Shown: positions 15,357 to 23,613 of the stretch, one piece after another
Numbering within the stretch: position 1 is the first letter of the stretch
Layout of the letters: each line of letters starts with the position of its first letter
Source: Verrucomicrobiaceae bacterium
Lineage (GTDB): Bacteria; Verrucomicrobiota; Verrucomicrobiia; Verrucomicrobiales; Verrucomicrobiaceae
Length of the DNA: 64,000 nt
Direction of reading: 5' to 3'
Assembly (NCBI GenBank): GCA_016713245.1
Contig: JADJPM010000001.1
Span: forward strand, 1,054,001-1,118,000
Notes under the pieces: model-generated
What the model saw: only the letters and a program-made list of their open reading frames with translations
What the model was told of the DNA's origin: nothing
Databases searched by the model: none
Program-made: the position numbers and the translations under genes

Positions 15357-15926
15357 GGCAGGGGCAAAAGGCAGGTCTCAGGGTGGTAAGAGCTCGCCCT
15401 GGGCGGGAACCACGAGCCCTCGCCGATTCATAACGCACCACAGAGGCTTCTATTAGCCGTTTCAGACTTGAAAAGCGAACTGCTCCAGCTTCGATTCGAA
15501 GCTCCAAGCCCCGAATTCGTCCCGCCGAGTTCGCTATCGGCCCCTCCAAGCTCCGAAATCGAACTGAGCACTTCGCTATTTGGCCGTCCAGAAGTGCCAT
15601 CGGATGCTCGAAGCAACCTTTTGCCCGTTCCAGGCTTCCATTTTCACCCCAACGGCTCCGCTACCGTTCTTCAGGGTTCGGTAATTCACCCTAAAACCAC
15701 CGAATTCGTCCCAGCGAGTGAGGAAAAGGTGCCTCCGACCGCCAGTTTCGTTCCACCAAGTTAGCTATCTGAGGCTCAAAAGCCCATAAACGTCTCTGGA
15801 GTTCGGTAACTCGGCCTTCCGTTCCGCAAAAGGCCGGATCATCACCGAGCAATCCAATCCAAAGCCCAAAATTTGCGGTGCAAAGGGCTGCATTGGTCAT
15901 GGCGAAAAACGACCACTCTCTGTTAA
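15357..15926. other. Gene-poor region with degenerate repeats
   Basis: No convincing gene. From about 15470 to 15790 related words recur in degenerate form: CGAATTCGTCCC (15511 and 15700 areas), GAGTTCGCTATC / ACTTCGCTATT / AGTTAGCTATC, CCTCCAAGCTCCG and GTTCGGTAATTC / GTTCGGTAACTC. Several frames are open on both strands through the repeats and would encode low-complexity Pro/Ser or Gly/Ser peptides, a sign of repeats and not of a gene. The rest is unique sequence in which I see nothing. Confidence 0.5.
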
Positions 15927-16006
15927 CAAGCGCCTGTTTCATCTGCTTTCCTGCGCCGCAGAAACCTCACCCTGGCCCTCGCGGAGGCCGCCTACCATGC
16001 GCGGCC
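15927..16006 (+). pseudogene. Decayed fragment of an lpxA 3' region
   Basis: These 80 bases align with lpxA positions 14685-14765 with roughly 80% identity and one single-base gap. Correcting for that gap, the reading is K-x-LFHLL-x-C, then RNLT-x-ALAEAA-x-HA-x-P, matching the C-terminal helices of the intact LpxA. The frame is broken and neither end of the gene is present. It ends about 50 bases before the ParD start. Confidence 0.75.
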
Positions 16007-16058
16007 AAGCAAGGGTGAGCCAGTTGCATCCTGTCTGCTTTGTGGCATTTCGTAGGTC

Positions 16059-16304
16059 ATGACCATCACCCTACCACCTGCGCTGGATGCGCTTATCGCC
16101 CGGAGAATGTCCTCGGGCTTGTATGTGGATACCACCGAAGTCGTGCGGGAAGCTTTGCGACTGATGGAATCGCGTGAATCGGCGCTGAATTGGCTGCGGC
16201 AGGAGGCAGCGGTGGGCTTTGACCAGTTGGATCGTGGCGATTCCGTGGAGATGGATCGTGACGCTTTCATGAATCACTTCCGCTCCCGCAGGCAGGCCGC
16301 ATGA
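16059..16304 (+). CDS. parD: ParD-like antitoxin
   Basis: An 81-residue protein of the ribbon-helix-helix class. MTITLPPALDALIARRMSSGLYVDTTEVVREALRLMESRE is the typical DNA-binding half; the acidic C-terminal part (GFDQLDRGDSVEMDRDAFMNHF) would wrap and neutralise the toxin. Its stop overlaps the toxin start by four bases (ATGA), the usual arrangement of ParDE modules. It probably autoregulates its promoter together with the toxin (family knowledge). Confidence 0.9.
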   Translation: MTITLPPALDALIARRMSSGLYVDTTEVVREALRLMESRESALNWLRQEAAVGFDQLDRGDSVEMDRDAFMNHFRSRRQAA

Positions 16305-16609
16305 CTTACCATCTGGCTCAAACTGCCATCGAAGACTTGGAGTCCATCGATGACTACACCGTGCGCACTTGGGACGCTGATCAGGCGGACCGTTATCTGG
16401 CCATGATATGGGCCACCTTCGAGCAGATCGGTGCCAACCCTAGCCGCTGGCGCTTGCGCCCGGAGCTTCATCCCGACTGCCGCATCTGCCTGGCTGGCCG
16501 CCATGCCATCTTGTTTCGAGTGAAGGATAAACGCGTCGAAATCGCCCGCGTGCTGCACGAGGCGATGGACTTTCCGCGTCATGCCGAAGGCCTGTTTAGA
16601 GAGAGCTGA
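16301..16609 (+). CDS. parE: ParE/RelE-family toxin
   Basis: A 102-residue toxin with the ParE/RelE fold: MTYHLAQTAIEDLESIDDYTVRTWDADQADRYLAMI, NPSRWRLRPELHPDCRICLAGRHAILFRVKDKRVEIARVLHEAMDF. The central basic region and the C-terminal VLHEAMDFPRHA pattern are ParE-like, suggesting gyrase as target and not mRNA (family inference). It is translationally coupled to the antitoxin. The pair is bordered by an lpxA fragment upstream and a DUF3592 fragment immediately downstream, so it looks inserted. Confidence 0.9.
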   Translation: MTYHLAQTAIEDLESIDDYTVRTWDADQADRYLAMIWATFEQIGANPSRWRLRPELHPDCRICLAGRHAILFRVKDKRVEIARVLHEAMDFPRHAEGLFRES

Positions 16610-16611
16610 AC

Positions 16612-16755
16612 CGCCACGGATCACCCGCCCCTCCACCACGGGGCACGCGGATCCAGCCTCCGCGCCGTCCGCACCTGCCACCAGCCCACACGCCAGCGCC
16701 ACAAGCCAGCGCCAAGCAGGAAGACGAGGATGAGGAGCGGTTGAGTTCGTTTGTC
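16612..16755 (-). pseudogene. Decayed 5' fragment of a DUF3592-type gene
   Basis: Read on the minus strand, one frame gives KRTQPLLILVFLLGAGLW followed by a TARRLD segment; after a frameshift a second frame gives VVEGRVIRG. The intact DUF3592 protein at 13469-13918 has the matching order IILITTFLLGMGLW, DARRLD, MVEGRVIRS. The fragment stops at the 3' end of the ParE gene, so the remainder was lost or replaced where the toxin-antitoxin pair lies. Confidence 0.6.
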
Positions 16756-16777
16756 AGACAGTTGCAGCTTGGCGTTA

Positions 16778-17623
16778 TCAGCTAACCGGAAGTCCGCGCT
16801 CCAAGCGGTATGCTCGTCTCTCTTCTGGATTCAATATCCAGCAAGTTTCAGGCATCTGGATTCCTGGCATCAATAGCTCGTCCAGATAGTCTTCTCGGTA
16901 GTATTCGCCATTCCAAGGAACAAGGCCGAAATAGGCGTTGGCGAGATCCTCGACGACACCTCCACCGCCGAATGATACGGCACCAACTTGGTTTCGAGGA
17001 CCATGTTGCGACTCCGCTGACTTGGCAACTGGCGGATGATTCCCCAGAACATTCCAAACGCCTTTATCCAGTAGGTCTGATCCAATGTGGAGAATGGATA
17101 CGACCCGACTTTTCAAAATCTCAGTAGTAGCGGATTCATGAGCCGATTTGAGTTCAAACAGCACACATGACGGAGCGCCATACTGCGAGTCAATCACTTG
17201 ACCATACCCCAGCGATCCATCCTGGAGTTTGAAAGCAAATACATCACCAACTGCCCACGGCTTGGGCTTTGGACGCTTCCATGATGCGAGAGCCACATTA
17301 ATTCGCTCATAGTCCTCGTCCGTGAAGTCTCGTTTATATGCTGGAAGGCTGTTCTCGTTAATCAGGCGTGCAATCAAGCCTATCACATCCGCTTTGCTGG
17401 CTCGAAGCGAGACATAGTCTGCCTCTCTGTCCATTGAAAGCTTGGCTCCCGGATCATTCGGACCTTCTTTGAGCAACTTCTTCAGCTTTTTGGCGGCTTG
17501 CTCGTTGAACTCAAGACCGAACAGTTCGGCCAAGTCATGGAAGATGCGAAACTTTGAGCTGCATTCATCTGGTAGATAAATCGTGAACGCAAAAGCATCC
17601 ATTTTGCTGTCTTTGATCGTCAT
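16778..17623 (-). CDS. Imm26-like domain protein
   Basis: A 281-residue protein with an N-terminal unrecognised region (YLPDECSSKFRIFHDLAELFG...SLRASKADVIGLIARLINE) and a C-terminal half beginning KPKPWAVGDVFAFKLQDGSLGYGQVI, which resembles the Imm26 immunity-protein family. Its base composition is visibly more AT-rich than its neighbours, suggesting recent arrival. No polymorphic toxin is adjacent; an orphan immunity gene is one reading, a general nuclease- or toxin-neutralising protein another. The start could also be the Met eight codons in (MDAFAF). Confidence 0.6.
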   Translation of the reverse strand: MTIKDSKMDAFAFTIYLPDECSSKFRIFHDLAELFGLEFNEQAAKKLKKLLKEGPNDPGAKLSMDREADYVSLRASKADVIGLIARLINENSLPAYKRDFTDEDYERINVALASWKRPKPKPWAVGDVFAFKLQDGSLGYGQVIDSQYGAPSCVLFELKSAHESATTEILKSRVVSILHIGSDLLDKGVWNVLGNHPPVAKSAESQHGPRNQVGAVSFGGGGVVEDLANAYFGLVPWNGEYYREDYLDELLMPGIQMPETCWILNPEERRAYRLERGLPVS

Positions 17624-17647
17624 AGTTAGTCGATTTGCAGGAGTGAT

Positions 17648-20218
17648 TCACCCAAACAAACTCATCTGCCCCGCGTCCTCGTCGCTGCGCGGTTTCTTCC
17701 GCGTCTTCGCGGGCACGCTGGTCGCCACGGGGACTTCTTTGACGCTTTCGGCGGGCTGGTGGCCGGATTCGAGTTGTTGGAGGACTTCCTTGGCGCGGTC
17801 GATGACGTTTTCGGGGAGGCCGGCGAGTCGGGCGACCTGGATGCCGTAGCTTTTTTCGGCGCAGCCGGGGAGGATCTTGCGGAGGAAGATGATCTGCTGG
17901 TTCCACTCCTTCACGGCGACGTTGTAGTTCTTCACGGCGCTGCGGCTTTGCGCGAGCGCGGTGATCTCGTGGTAGTGCGTGGCGAAGAGGCAGCGGGCAC
18001 CGATGTGATCGTGCAGGTGCTCGGCGACGCTCCAGGCGATGCTGAGGCCGTCGAAGGTGCTCGTGCCGCGGCCGATCTCGTCGAGGATGACCAGCGAGCG
18101 CTCGGTGGCGTTGTTGAGGATGAGCGCGGTCTCGTTCATCTCGACCATGAAGGTGCTCTGGCCGCGTGCGATGTCGTCGCTGGCACCGATGCGGGTGAAG
18201 ATGCGATCGACGAGGCCGATCTCCGCGCTGGCGGCGGGCAGGAAGCTGCCAATCTGCGCCATGAGCGTGAGCAGCGCGGTCTGGCGCAGGTAGGTGCTCT
18301 TACCGGCCATGTTCGGGCCGGTGATGAGGATGAGGCGGCTTTCCTCGGGTTCCAAAGTGACGTCGTTCGGCACGAAGCGCTCGCCGCTCGTGAGATTCTG
18401 ATCGAGCACGGGATGGCGGCCGTCGCGGATGAAGAGATTCCGCGTTTCGTTGAGGACGGGGCGGGTGTAATTGAAGAGCCGCGCGGTCTCGGCCAGCGAG
18501 CCGAGTGAATCCAGCACGGCGATGGCCTCGGCGGTCTCCTGGATGTGCGCGAGGTGCTGCAGCACGCGGCCGCGCAGCTCGATGAACTGCTCGTATTCGA
18601 GCGCCTTGCTGCGCTCCTCGCTGCCGAGGATTTTGTCCTCCATGCGCTTCAACTCGTCGGTGATGTAGCGCTCGCCGTTGACGGTGGTCTGCTTGCGATG
18701 GTAGTCCGCGGGCACGCTGCCGACGTTCGCCTTGGTGATCTCGATGAAATAGCCGAAGACAGCGTTGTATTTGATCTTGAGGCTCTTGATGCCCGTGCGC
18801 TCGATCTCCCGCGCCTGCAAATCCGCGATCCACTGGCGACCAAGCGTGGAGGCATTGCGGAGCTCATCGAGCTCCGGCAGCCAGCCTTCGCGGAACACGC
18901 CGCCTTCTTTGATCTGCATCGGCGGCTCATCGCAGATGGCGCGTTGGATCTCCTGGCAGAGCGGCGTGAGGTCGTGGAGGCGCTGGGTTAGCTGAAAAAG
19001 AAGTGGTCCCGCAGATTCAGAAAGGCCCGCAGATTTTGATTCTGAACCATCTGCTGGCCTCCCTGAATCTGTGGGAGAATCAAAACTGCAGAGCAGCGTC
19101 TTCAAAGTGGGCACGACCTCCAGCGAAACCGCGAGCGCCTGCAAATCCCGGCCATTGCCGCTGCCTTGGCTCAAACGGCTGCTGGTGCGTTCCAGATCAC
19201 GCACTTCTTTGAGCAGGGTGCGCACCTGGCTGAGGAGCATGGGCTCGTCGAGGAAGGCGGCGAGCATGTCCTGACGTTGCGTGAGTGTGTCGAGATCGCG
19301 CAGCGGGTGGAGGACCCAGTGGCGGAGCTTGCGGCCGCCCATGGGCGTGCAGGTGCGGTCGAGGGCGCTCAGGAGGGTGTGCGCATTGCCGCCGCGAGCG
19401 CTGACGAGTTCGAGGTGGCTCTGGCTGGCGGCGTCGATGAGCACGACGTCGTTGGTTTGACCGACGCGGAGGCGCTGGATGTGCTCGACACTGCGGCGGA
19501 GCTGGAATTGCAGGTATTGCAGGATGCAGCCGGCGGCACACAGCGCGGCGCTGAGCCCCTGGCAGCCGAATCCATCGAGCGACTGCACTTTGAAATGCTG
19601 CGTGAGGCTGTGCTGGGCCTGATCGAGCAAAAACAGGTAACTCTCCACCGCCTGCGCACAGGCCGGGCTGCCGAGCGCCTCAATCACCTCGCGCTGATCG
19701 TCGCTGTGGAGGATTTCGCTGGCCTGGAGGCGCTCCAGCTCATCCGCGAGTTCGGTGGTGTCCTTGAACTCGGCCACTTCGAACTCGCCGGTGGTGTGAT
19801 CGACATAGGCGAGACCAAACTTCTTCCCATTGCGAAACACCGCGGCGAGGTAGTTCGGGCGGTTCGAGTCGAGCAGGTTGAGGTCATTGATCGTGCCCGC
19901 GCTGAGGATCTGCGACACCGCCCGCTCGACGATCTTGCCCGGGGTCGGCTCCGTCGTCTGCTCGGCGATGGCGACGCGTTTGCCGGCCTTGATGAGCTTC
20001 GCGATGTAGCCCTGCGACGAATGATGCGGCACGCCGCACATGGGCACCGCATTTCGTTTCGTCAGCGCCACATTCAGGATCGGCGAGGCGACCTTCGCGT
20101 CCTCGAAGAACAGCTCATAAAAGTCGCCGAGGCGGAAGAACAGCAGCACATCCTCCGGAAGCTCCCGCCGGATGGCGAGGTATTGCTTCATCATGGGAGT
20201 GGTGGCGGCGTCGGACAT
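17648..20218 (-). CDS. mutS: DNA mismatch repair protein MutS
   Basis: An 856-residue MutS. The mismatch-recognition motif is F33-Y34-E35 in GDFYELF. VPMCGVPHH (domain I/II), the Walker A motif TGPNMAGKST (about residue 635), LVILDEIGRGTSTFDG (Walker B and signature) and ATHYHEI all lie in the MutS order, and the C-terminus ends in MSLFG. Residues about 382-404 are an extra Ser/Gly-rich stretch (SPTDSGRPADGSESKS...) encoded by a 68-bp palindrome that keeps the frame. Partner mutL is not in the window. The start at 20218 (MSDAATTP) is preferred over one four codons upstream. Confidence 0.97.
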   Translation of the reverse strand: MSDAATTPMMKQYLAIRRELPEDVLLFFRLGDFYELFFEDAKVASPILNVALTKRNAVPMCGVPHHSSQGYIAKLIKAGKRVAIAEQTTEPTPGKIVERAVSQILSAGTINDLNLLDSNRPNYLAAVFRNGKKFGLAYVDHTTGEFEVAEFKDTTELADELERLQASEILHSDDQREVIEALGSPACAQAVESYLFLLDQAQHSLTQHFKVQSLDGFGCQGLSAALCAAGCILQYLQFQLRRSVEHIQRLRVGQTNDVVLIDAASQSHLELVSARGGNAHTLLSALDRTCTPMGGRKLRHWVLHPLRDLDTLTQRQDMLAAFLDEPMLLSQVRTLLKEVRDLERTSSRLSQGSGNGRDLQALAVSLEVVPTLKTLLCSFDSPTDSGRPADGSESKSAGLSESAGPLLFQLTQRLHDLTPLCQEIQRAICDEPPMQIKEGGVFREGWLPELDELRNASTLGRQWIADLQAREIERTGIKSLKIKYNAVFGYFIEITKANVGSVPADYHRKQTTVNGERYITDELKRMEDKILGSEERSKALEYEQFIELRGRVLQHLAHIQETAEAIAVLDSLGSLAETARLFNYTRPVLNETRNLFIRDGRHPVLDQNLTSGERFVPNDVTLEPEESRLILITGPNMAGKSTYLRQTALLTLMAQIGSFLPAASAEIGLVDRIFTRIGASDDIARGQSTFMVEMNETALILNNATERSLVILDEIGRGTSTFDGLSIAWSVAEHLHDHIGARCLFATHYHEITALAQSRSAVKNYNVAVKEWNQQIIFLRKILPGCAEKSYGIQVARLAGLPENVIDRAKEVLQQLESGHQPAESVKEVPVATSVPAKTRKKPRSDEDAGQMSLFG
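19008..19075. repeat. 68-bp palindrome inserted in frame in mutS
   Basis: Outer arms CCCGCAGATTCAG (19008-19020) and CTGAATCTGTGGG (19063-19075) are complementary with one mismatch. Inside them AGGCC (19023-19027) pairs with GGCCT (19056-19060), and GCAGAT pairs with ATCTGC around a 14-base loop. The whole forms one long hairpin within the coding sequence, adding about 23 residues to the protein without a stop. Confidence 0.75.
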
Positions 20219-20276
20219 GGGGAACGTCAAGAGGTCAAGAGGGGCGGGGAATGGTCAAGGGGTGGGAAGGGGAAAA

Positions 20277-20369
20277 TCCGCCTCCGCCTCCTACTCCGCC
20301 TCCTACTCCGTCTCCGACTCGATGACGCGGCTGGGACGAGGCGGAGTAGGAGACGGAGGCAGAGTCGGA
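20277..20369. repeat. Inverted GGCGGAGTAGGAG repeat at 3' end of MMPL gene
   Basis: A pyrimidine-rich arm with CTCCGCCTCCTACTCCG units (20281-20322) is followed by a 17-base loop and a complementary arm containing CGAGGCGGAGTAGGAGACGG (20338-20357) and GCAGAGTCGG. It covers the MMPL stop at 20303 and encodes the last residues of that protein (RPSRVIESETE). A strong stem here could end transcription before mutS. Confidence 0.6.
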
Positions 20370-22711
20370 TTGGCTCTGAACCACACATAAGGCAGCGCAA
20401 AGCTCGACGTGAGGAGCACGGTGATCACGCCGATCATGGTGGTGAGGCCGAGGGAGATCAGCCCGCGATTGCTCCCAAGCGCCAGCGAGCCAAAGGCCAG
20501 TCCCGTGCTGAGGCCGCAATAGGCGAGCGAACGACCCAGCGACGCGGCATGCGCGGCGGTGGCGCTTTTCTCACGCAGGGTGTGCATCATGTGGATGGTG
20601 AAATCGAGCCCCAGGCCGAGGCACAGTGGCACGGCGGCGATGCTCATGAGATTCCAGCTCAGATCGAGCAGCGACATGGCTCCGAGCAAGACGATGGCCG
20701 TGGCGATGAGCACGCCGGCGGCATGCAAGCGCTCTCGCTTGCCATGAAACACGAGCACGAAGAGCACGAGGGCGATGCCTGCGGTGGGAAGGCACACGCG
20801 GATGATCTCACGCTCCAGCAACGGCTCCAGCGAGACGCGGAGGTAGTTCCAACCGGCGGGATGCACGCCGGGGATGGCTTCGAGTTTCGCGAGCAGCGGA
20901 TCGTGGATGCCTTTGGGGGGTGAGAAGGAGCCGAGGGCGGTGAGGGAGCCGTCGGGGGAGGTGGAGATCAAGCCGGTGAGAGGTGAGACGTCAGACGTGA
21001 GAGGTGAGGACCACTTCGCGAGGACCTTTTGGGTGAGGGAGAAGGCGGTGTCGGTGAAGCCGGCGGTGTCGAGGGCGGTTTGGAGGGATTTCTCGTTCGT
21101 GGCGAGAGACTGGAGGGCTGGAGTGTTGGAGTGTTGGTTGGTTGAATGGGGGATGAGGGCGGTGGGAAGAGTGTGGGGGAGGCCGGTGAGGAGCTTGGAG
21201 GTTTCGGTGAGGGTTTGGCGGAGTTGGTCGGCGTTTGCGGCGTGGATGAGCAGCGGCACGGTTTGATCGCTGGCGATCATTTTGGCTTCGATCTGCTCGG
21301 AGGTGTCGAAGGCTTCGCTGTGCTTGGGGCGGAGGACGGAAGAGCCGAAGTCGGCGTGAGGAAGGCCTTTGATCAAGATGGCGGCTGTGGCGGTGAGGAG
21401 CAGCGCGGCGAGGAGCCAGGTGAAGGTTTTTTGCAGGGTGAGACCGAGACGAGGCGTGGGCGTTTCGCACGCTGAAGCGTGAACAACATACGGTTTCATG
21501 CCGAGCGGCAGGAAGCCGAGGAGCATGACGGCGGCACCGATGAGCACGCCGAGGGCGGCGAGCATGCCGAGCTGCGCCACGCCGGGAAGCTGGCTGAGGC
21601 CGAGCGTGGCAAAAATGGCTGCGATGGTCACCGCGGACCACGCGACACCCGGCAGCACGCGACGCAGAATTTGTCGATACGACTCACGCGGATGCTCCGA
21701 GGCCGCGTGGAGGCCGATGACACCGAAATCCTCGATGAGACCGGTCAAAATGGCGGCGAAGCCCATGCTCATGACATTGAGCGAGCCGTAGATGGCACCT
21801 GCCGCGCCGAGCGTGAGAAGATTGGCGCACAAGATGGCCAGCAGGAGCCAGAAGAGCGGCACGATGCGGCGATGCAGCAGCCAGAACAAAAAGCCGACAA
21901 TGAAGGTCACGGCGGAAATCGACTGCCTCATGTCCGATTCCATGCCGGTGGCGATTTCCGCCTGAAACGCCGGATCGCCGGTGAAGCCGATGTGGACCTT
22001 CGCGAGCGCTTCATCGCTCTTTTGCCAGGTTTCGCGGATGTCTTGCTTTAGCTTCGTGAGCCAGGCGTTCACCGTGCGGTAGTCGGCAAGAGCGGCGGTG
22101 GGCGGTTGGATGAAAAGCAGGCGCAGCGTGCCATCGGCGGAGGTGAACTCGTCCGAAGGTGAGTCGTTAGAAGTGAGAGGTGAGAAGCCGAGCATGTCCA
22201 TCGCCCCACGAGCGATGCCGAACGGGTCGTAGCCGGTGAGCGTGGCGTTTTGCAGATCGAGCGAGTTCGCGGTGGCCTCGCGGGACTTTTCGAGCAGGGC
22301 GGGAAGTTTCTCGGGAGAGAGCGAGGCCTTCAACGTCGCCACTTTTTCCGGCGGCGCATTGCGCCAGAGCCACGCGATGACTTCGGCGATGACTTCAGGA
22401 TCGGATTGCAGGAGTGATTGGTGCCGCACGGAGGCTGCGAGGTCTTTTTTAGCCTCCAAATGCTCCGCGAGCGAATCGGCGGCGACTTCCAGCAGCTCAG
22501 CGTCCTCGCTTTGCAGCGTGACGATGAGCTGATCGCTCTTCAAATCGCGCAGCAGGCGAGTTCCCTCCAATCCAGGCAGGTCCTGCGGCAGCAGCGAGAG
22601 CGGATCGACATCGAAATCGAGCCGCGAGATGCCAAACCAGCCCGCGAGGGCGACGAGGAGGATGAACAAGATACGCGAAAAAGCGGCGGGCATGGCGTTT
22701 GAAATGAGCAT
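20303..22711 (-). CDS. MMPL-family RND exporter
   Basis: An 802-residue inner-membrane protein with about 12 membrane segments in two halves. Each half has a first helix, a large periplasmic loop, then a five-helix bundle: ISAVTFIVGFLFWLL...GAIYGSLNVMSMGFAAILTGLIEDFGVIGLHAASE and LVLFVLVFHGKRERL...WNLMSIAAVPLCLGLGLDFTIHMMHTL. These are the MMPL/hopanoid-type (HpnN-like) motifs, with D in GLIEDFG and GLGLDF as likely proton-relay acids. Such proteins often move lipids to the outer membrane (inference). The second periplasmic loop contains a low-complexity stretch (LIPHSTNQHSNTPALQS). An alternative start is MPAAFSR at 22693. Confidence 0.85.
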   Translation of the reverse strand: MLISNAMPAAFSRILFILLVALAGWFGISRLDFDVDPLSLLPQDLPGLEGTRLLRDLKSDQLIVTLQSEDAELLEVAADSLAEHLEAKKDLAASVRHQSLLQSDPEVIAEVIAWLWRNAPPEKVATLKASLSPEKLPALLEKSREATANSLDLQNATLTGYDPFGIARGAMDMLGFSPLTSNDSPSDEFTSADGTLRLLFIQPPTAALADYRTVNAWLTKLKQDIRETWQKSDEALAKVHIGFTGDPAFQAEIATGMESDMRQSISAVTFIVGFLFWLLHRRIVPLFWLLLAILCANLLTLGAAGAIYGSLNVMSMGFAAILTGLIEDFGVIGLHAASEHPRESYRQILRRVLPGVAWSAVTIAAIFATLGLSQLPGVAQLGMLAALGVLIGAAVMLLGFLPLGMKPYVVHASACETPTPRLGLTLQKTFTWLLAALLLTATAAILIKGLPHADFGSSVLRPKHSEAFDTSEQIEAKMIASDQTVPLLIHAANADQLRQTLTETSKLLTGLPHTLPTALIPHSTNQHSNTPALQSLATNEKSLQTALDTAGFTDTAFSLTQKVLAKWSSPLTSDVSPLTGLISTSPDGSLTALGSFSPPKGIHDPLLAKLEAIPGVHPAGWNYLRVSLEPLLEREIIRVCLPTAGIALVLFVLVFHGKRERLHAAGVLIATAIVLLGAMSLLDLSWNLMSIAAVPLCLGLGLDFTIHMMHTLREKSATAAHAASLGRSLAYCGLSTGLAFGSLALGSNRGLISLGLTTMIGVITVLLTSSFALPYVWFRANPTLPPSPTPPRPSRVIESETE

Positions 22712-22772
22712 TGATTCGCGAGGTGGCATCTTATAACCTCTCGTCGCTCGTATTTCAGAGACAGCCAGCCCT

Positions 22773-23603
22773 ATGGAGCCAACCACCCTTCAGCATATCC
22801 TTTTTGTGGCCGCCGCCGTGGTGTTTGCCTTCGCCTGCCGGACCTCGGAGAATCGTTACATCGCGAAGCTGGGAGCCATTACCATGCTGGGGGCGCTTTA
22901 CCTCGCAGGCTATTACATCACCGATGAGCAGCACGCGGGCGGGGCGCTCTTTGTGGGTGGCTGGTTTCTGGTGCCGTGGATGGAGATCATGTTCCGCGTG
23001 CGGCGGCTGCGTTTCCCGATCAAAAGCGAGGTCGTGCATCGCTTCCCACCCTCACGCGATGTCTTTCCCGATCTGGGCGAGCTCTCTCGCGAGGCAGAGG
23101 ACGCCGGATTCGTGCAAGTGGGCGATACCGGCTGGATGTGGAGCGAGACGGAGCACTTCATGCGGCTCTTTTACCATGAGGAAAAGCGTGCGCAGGCCTC
23201 CGTGGCACTGGCGAGGCAGGGCGAGATGGGCTTTTCCTATGTGAGCCTCACCACCCGCGGGAAGAATGGCGTGGTCTATACGACGACGAACTATCCCTTT
23301 CCCACGACGATGAAGCATCCGCCCAAGCATCTCGTGAACCGCTACGAGGACGCGGACTCCTTTGAGGACCTCCTCGCCGACCACGAGGACTACCTGCAAG
23401 CTCTCGCCGTGACCACGGAGGAGATCGCCGAGCAGGACACCGAGTATCTCCATGCCTACATCCAGCGTGACATGAGCGTGCAGGTGGATCACAACCTCCT
23501 CGAAGGCCTCATCGTGAAGGCCGGTAGCAGCGAGTTTCGCTATTCCTGGCGCGGGTGCTTCTACCTCTACTGGCAGATTTTGAAGGACATGGTGCGGGTG
23601 TGA
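22773..23603 (+). CDS. Hypothetical membrane protein
   Basis: A 276-residue protein with three closely spaced hydrophobic segments in the first 75 residues (ILFVAAAVVFAFAC, ITMLGALYLAGYYI, GALFVGGWFLVPWMEIMF) and a soluble C-terminal domain of about 190 residues rich in charged residues (GDTGWMWSETEHFMRLFYHEEKRAQASVAL, SYVSLTTRGKNGVVYTTTNYPFP). No family recognised. It is divergent from the MMPL gene and convergent with the methyltransferase fusion. Confidence 0.75.
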   Translation: MEPTTLQHILFVAAAVVFAFACRTSENRYIAKLGAITMLGALYLAGYYITDEQHAGGALFVGGWFLVPWMEIMFRVRRLRFPIKSEVVHRFPPSRDVFPDLGELSREAEDAGFVQVGDTGWMWSETEHFMRLFYHEEKRAQASVALARQGEMGFSYVSLTTRGKNGVVYTTTNYPFPTTMKHPPKHLVNRYEDADSFEDLLADHEDYLQALAVTTEEIAEQDTEYLHAYIQRDMSVQVDHNLLEGLIVKAGSSEFRYSWRGCFYLYWQILKDMVRV

Positions 23604-23613
23604 GCCGCAATGC

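Noticed and set aside
15468..15764. 98-codon Pro/Ser-rich frame on the plus strand
   Set aside because: It is built from degenerate repeats that are also open on the other strand; no start signal and no family.
19166..20923. Long plus-strand frame (585 codons) across mutS and the MMPL 3' end
   Set aside because: It is antisense to two real genes and crosses their boundary and an inverted repeat; no protein motif is visible.
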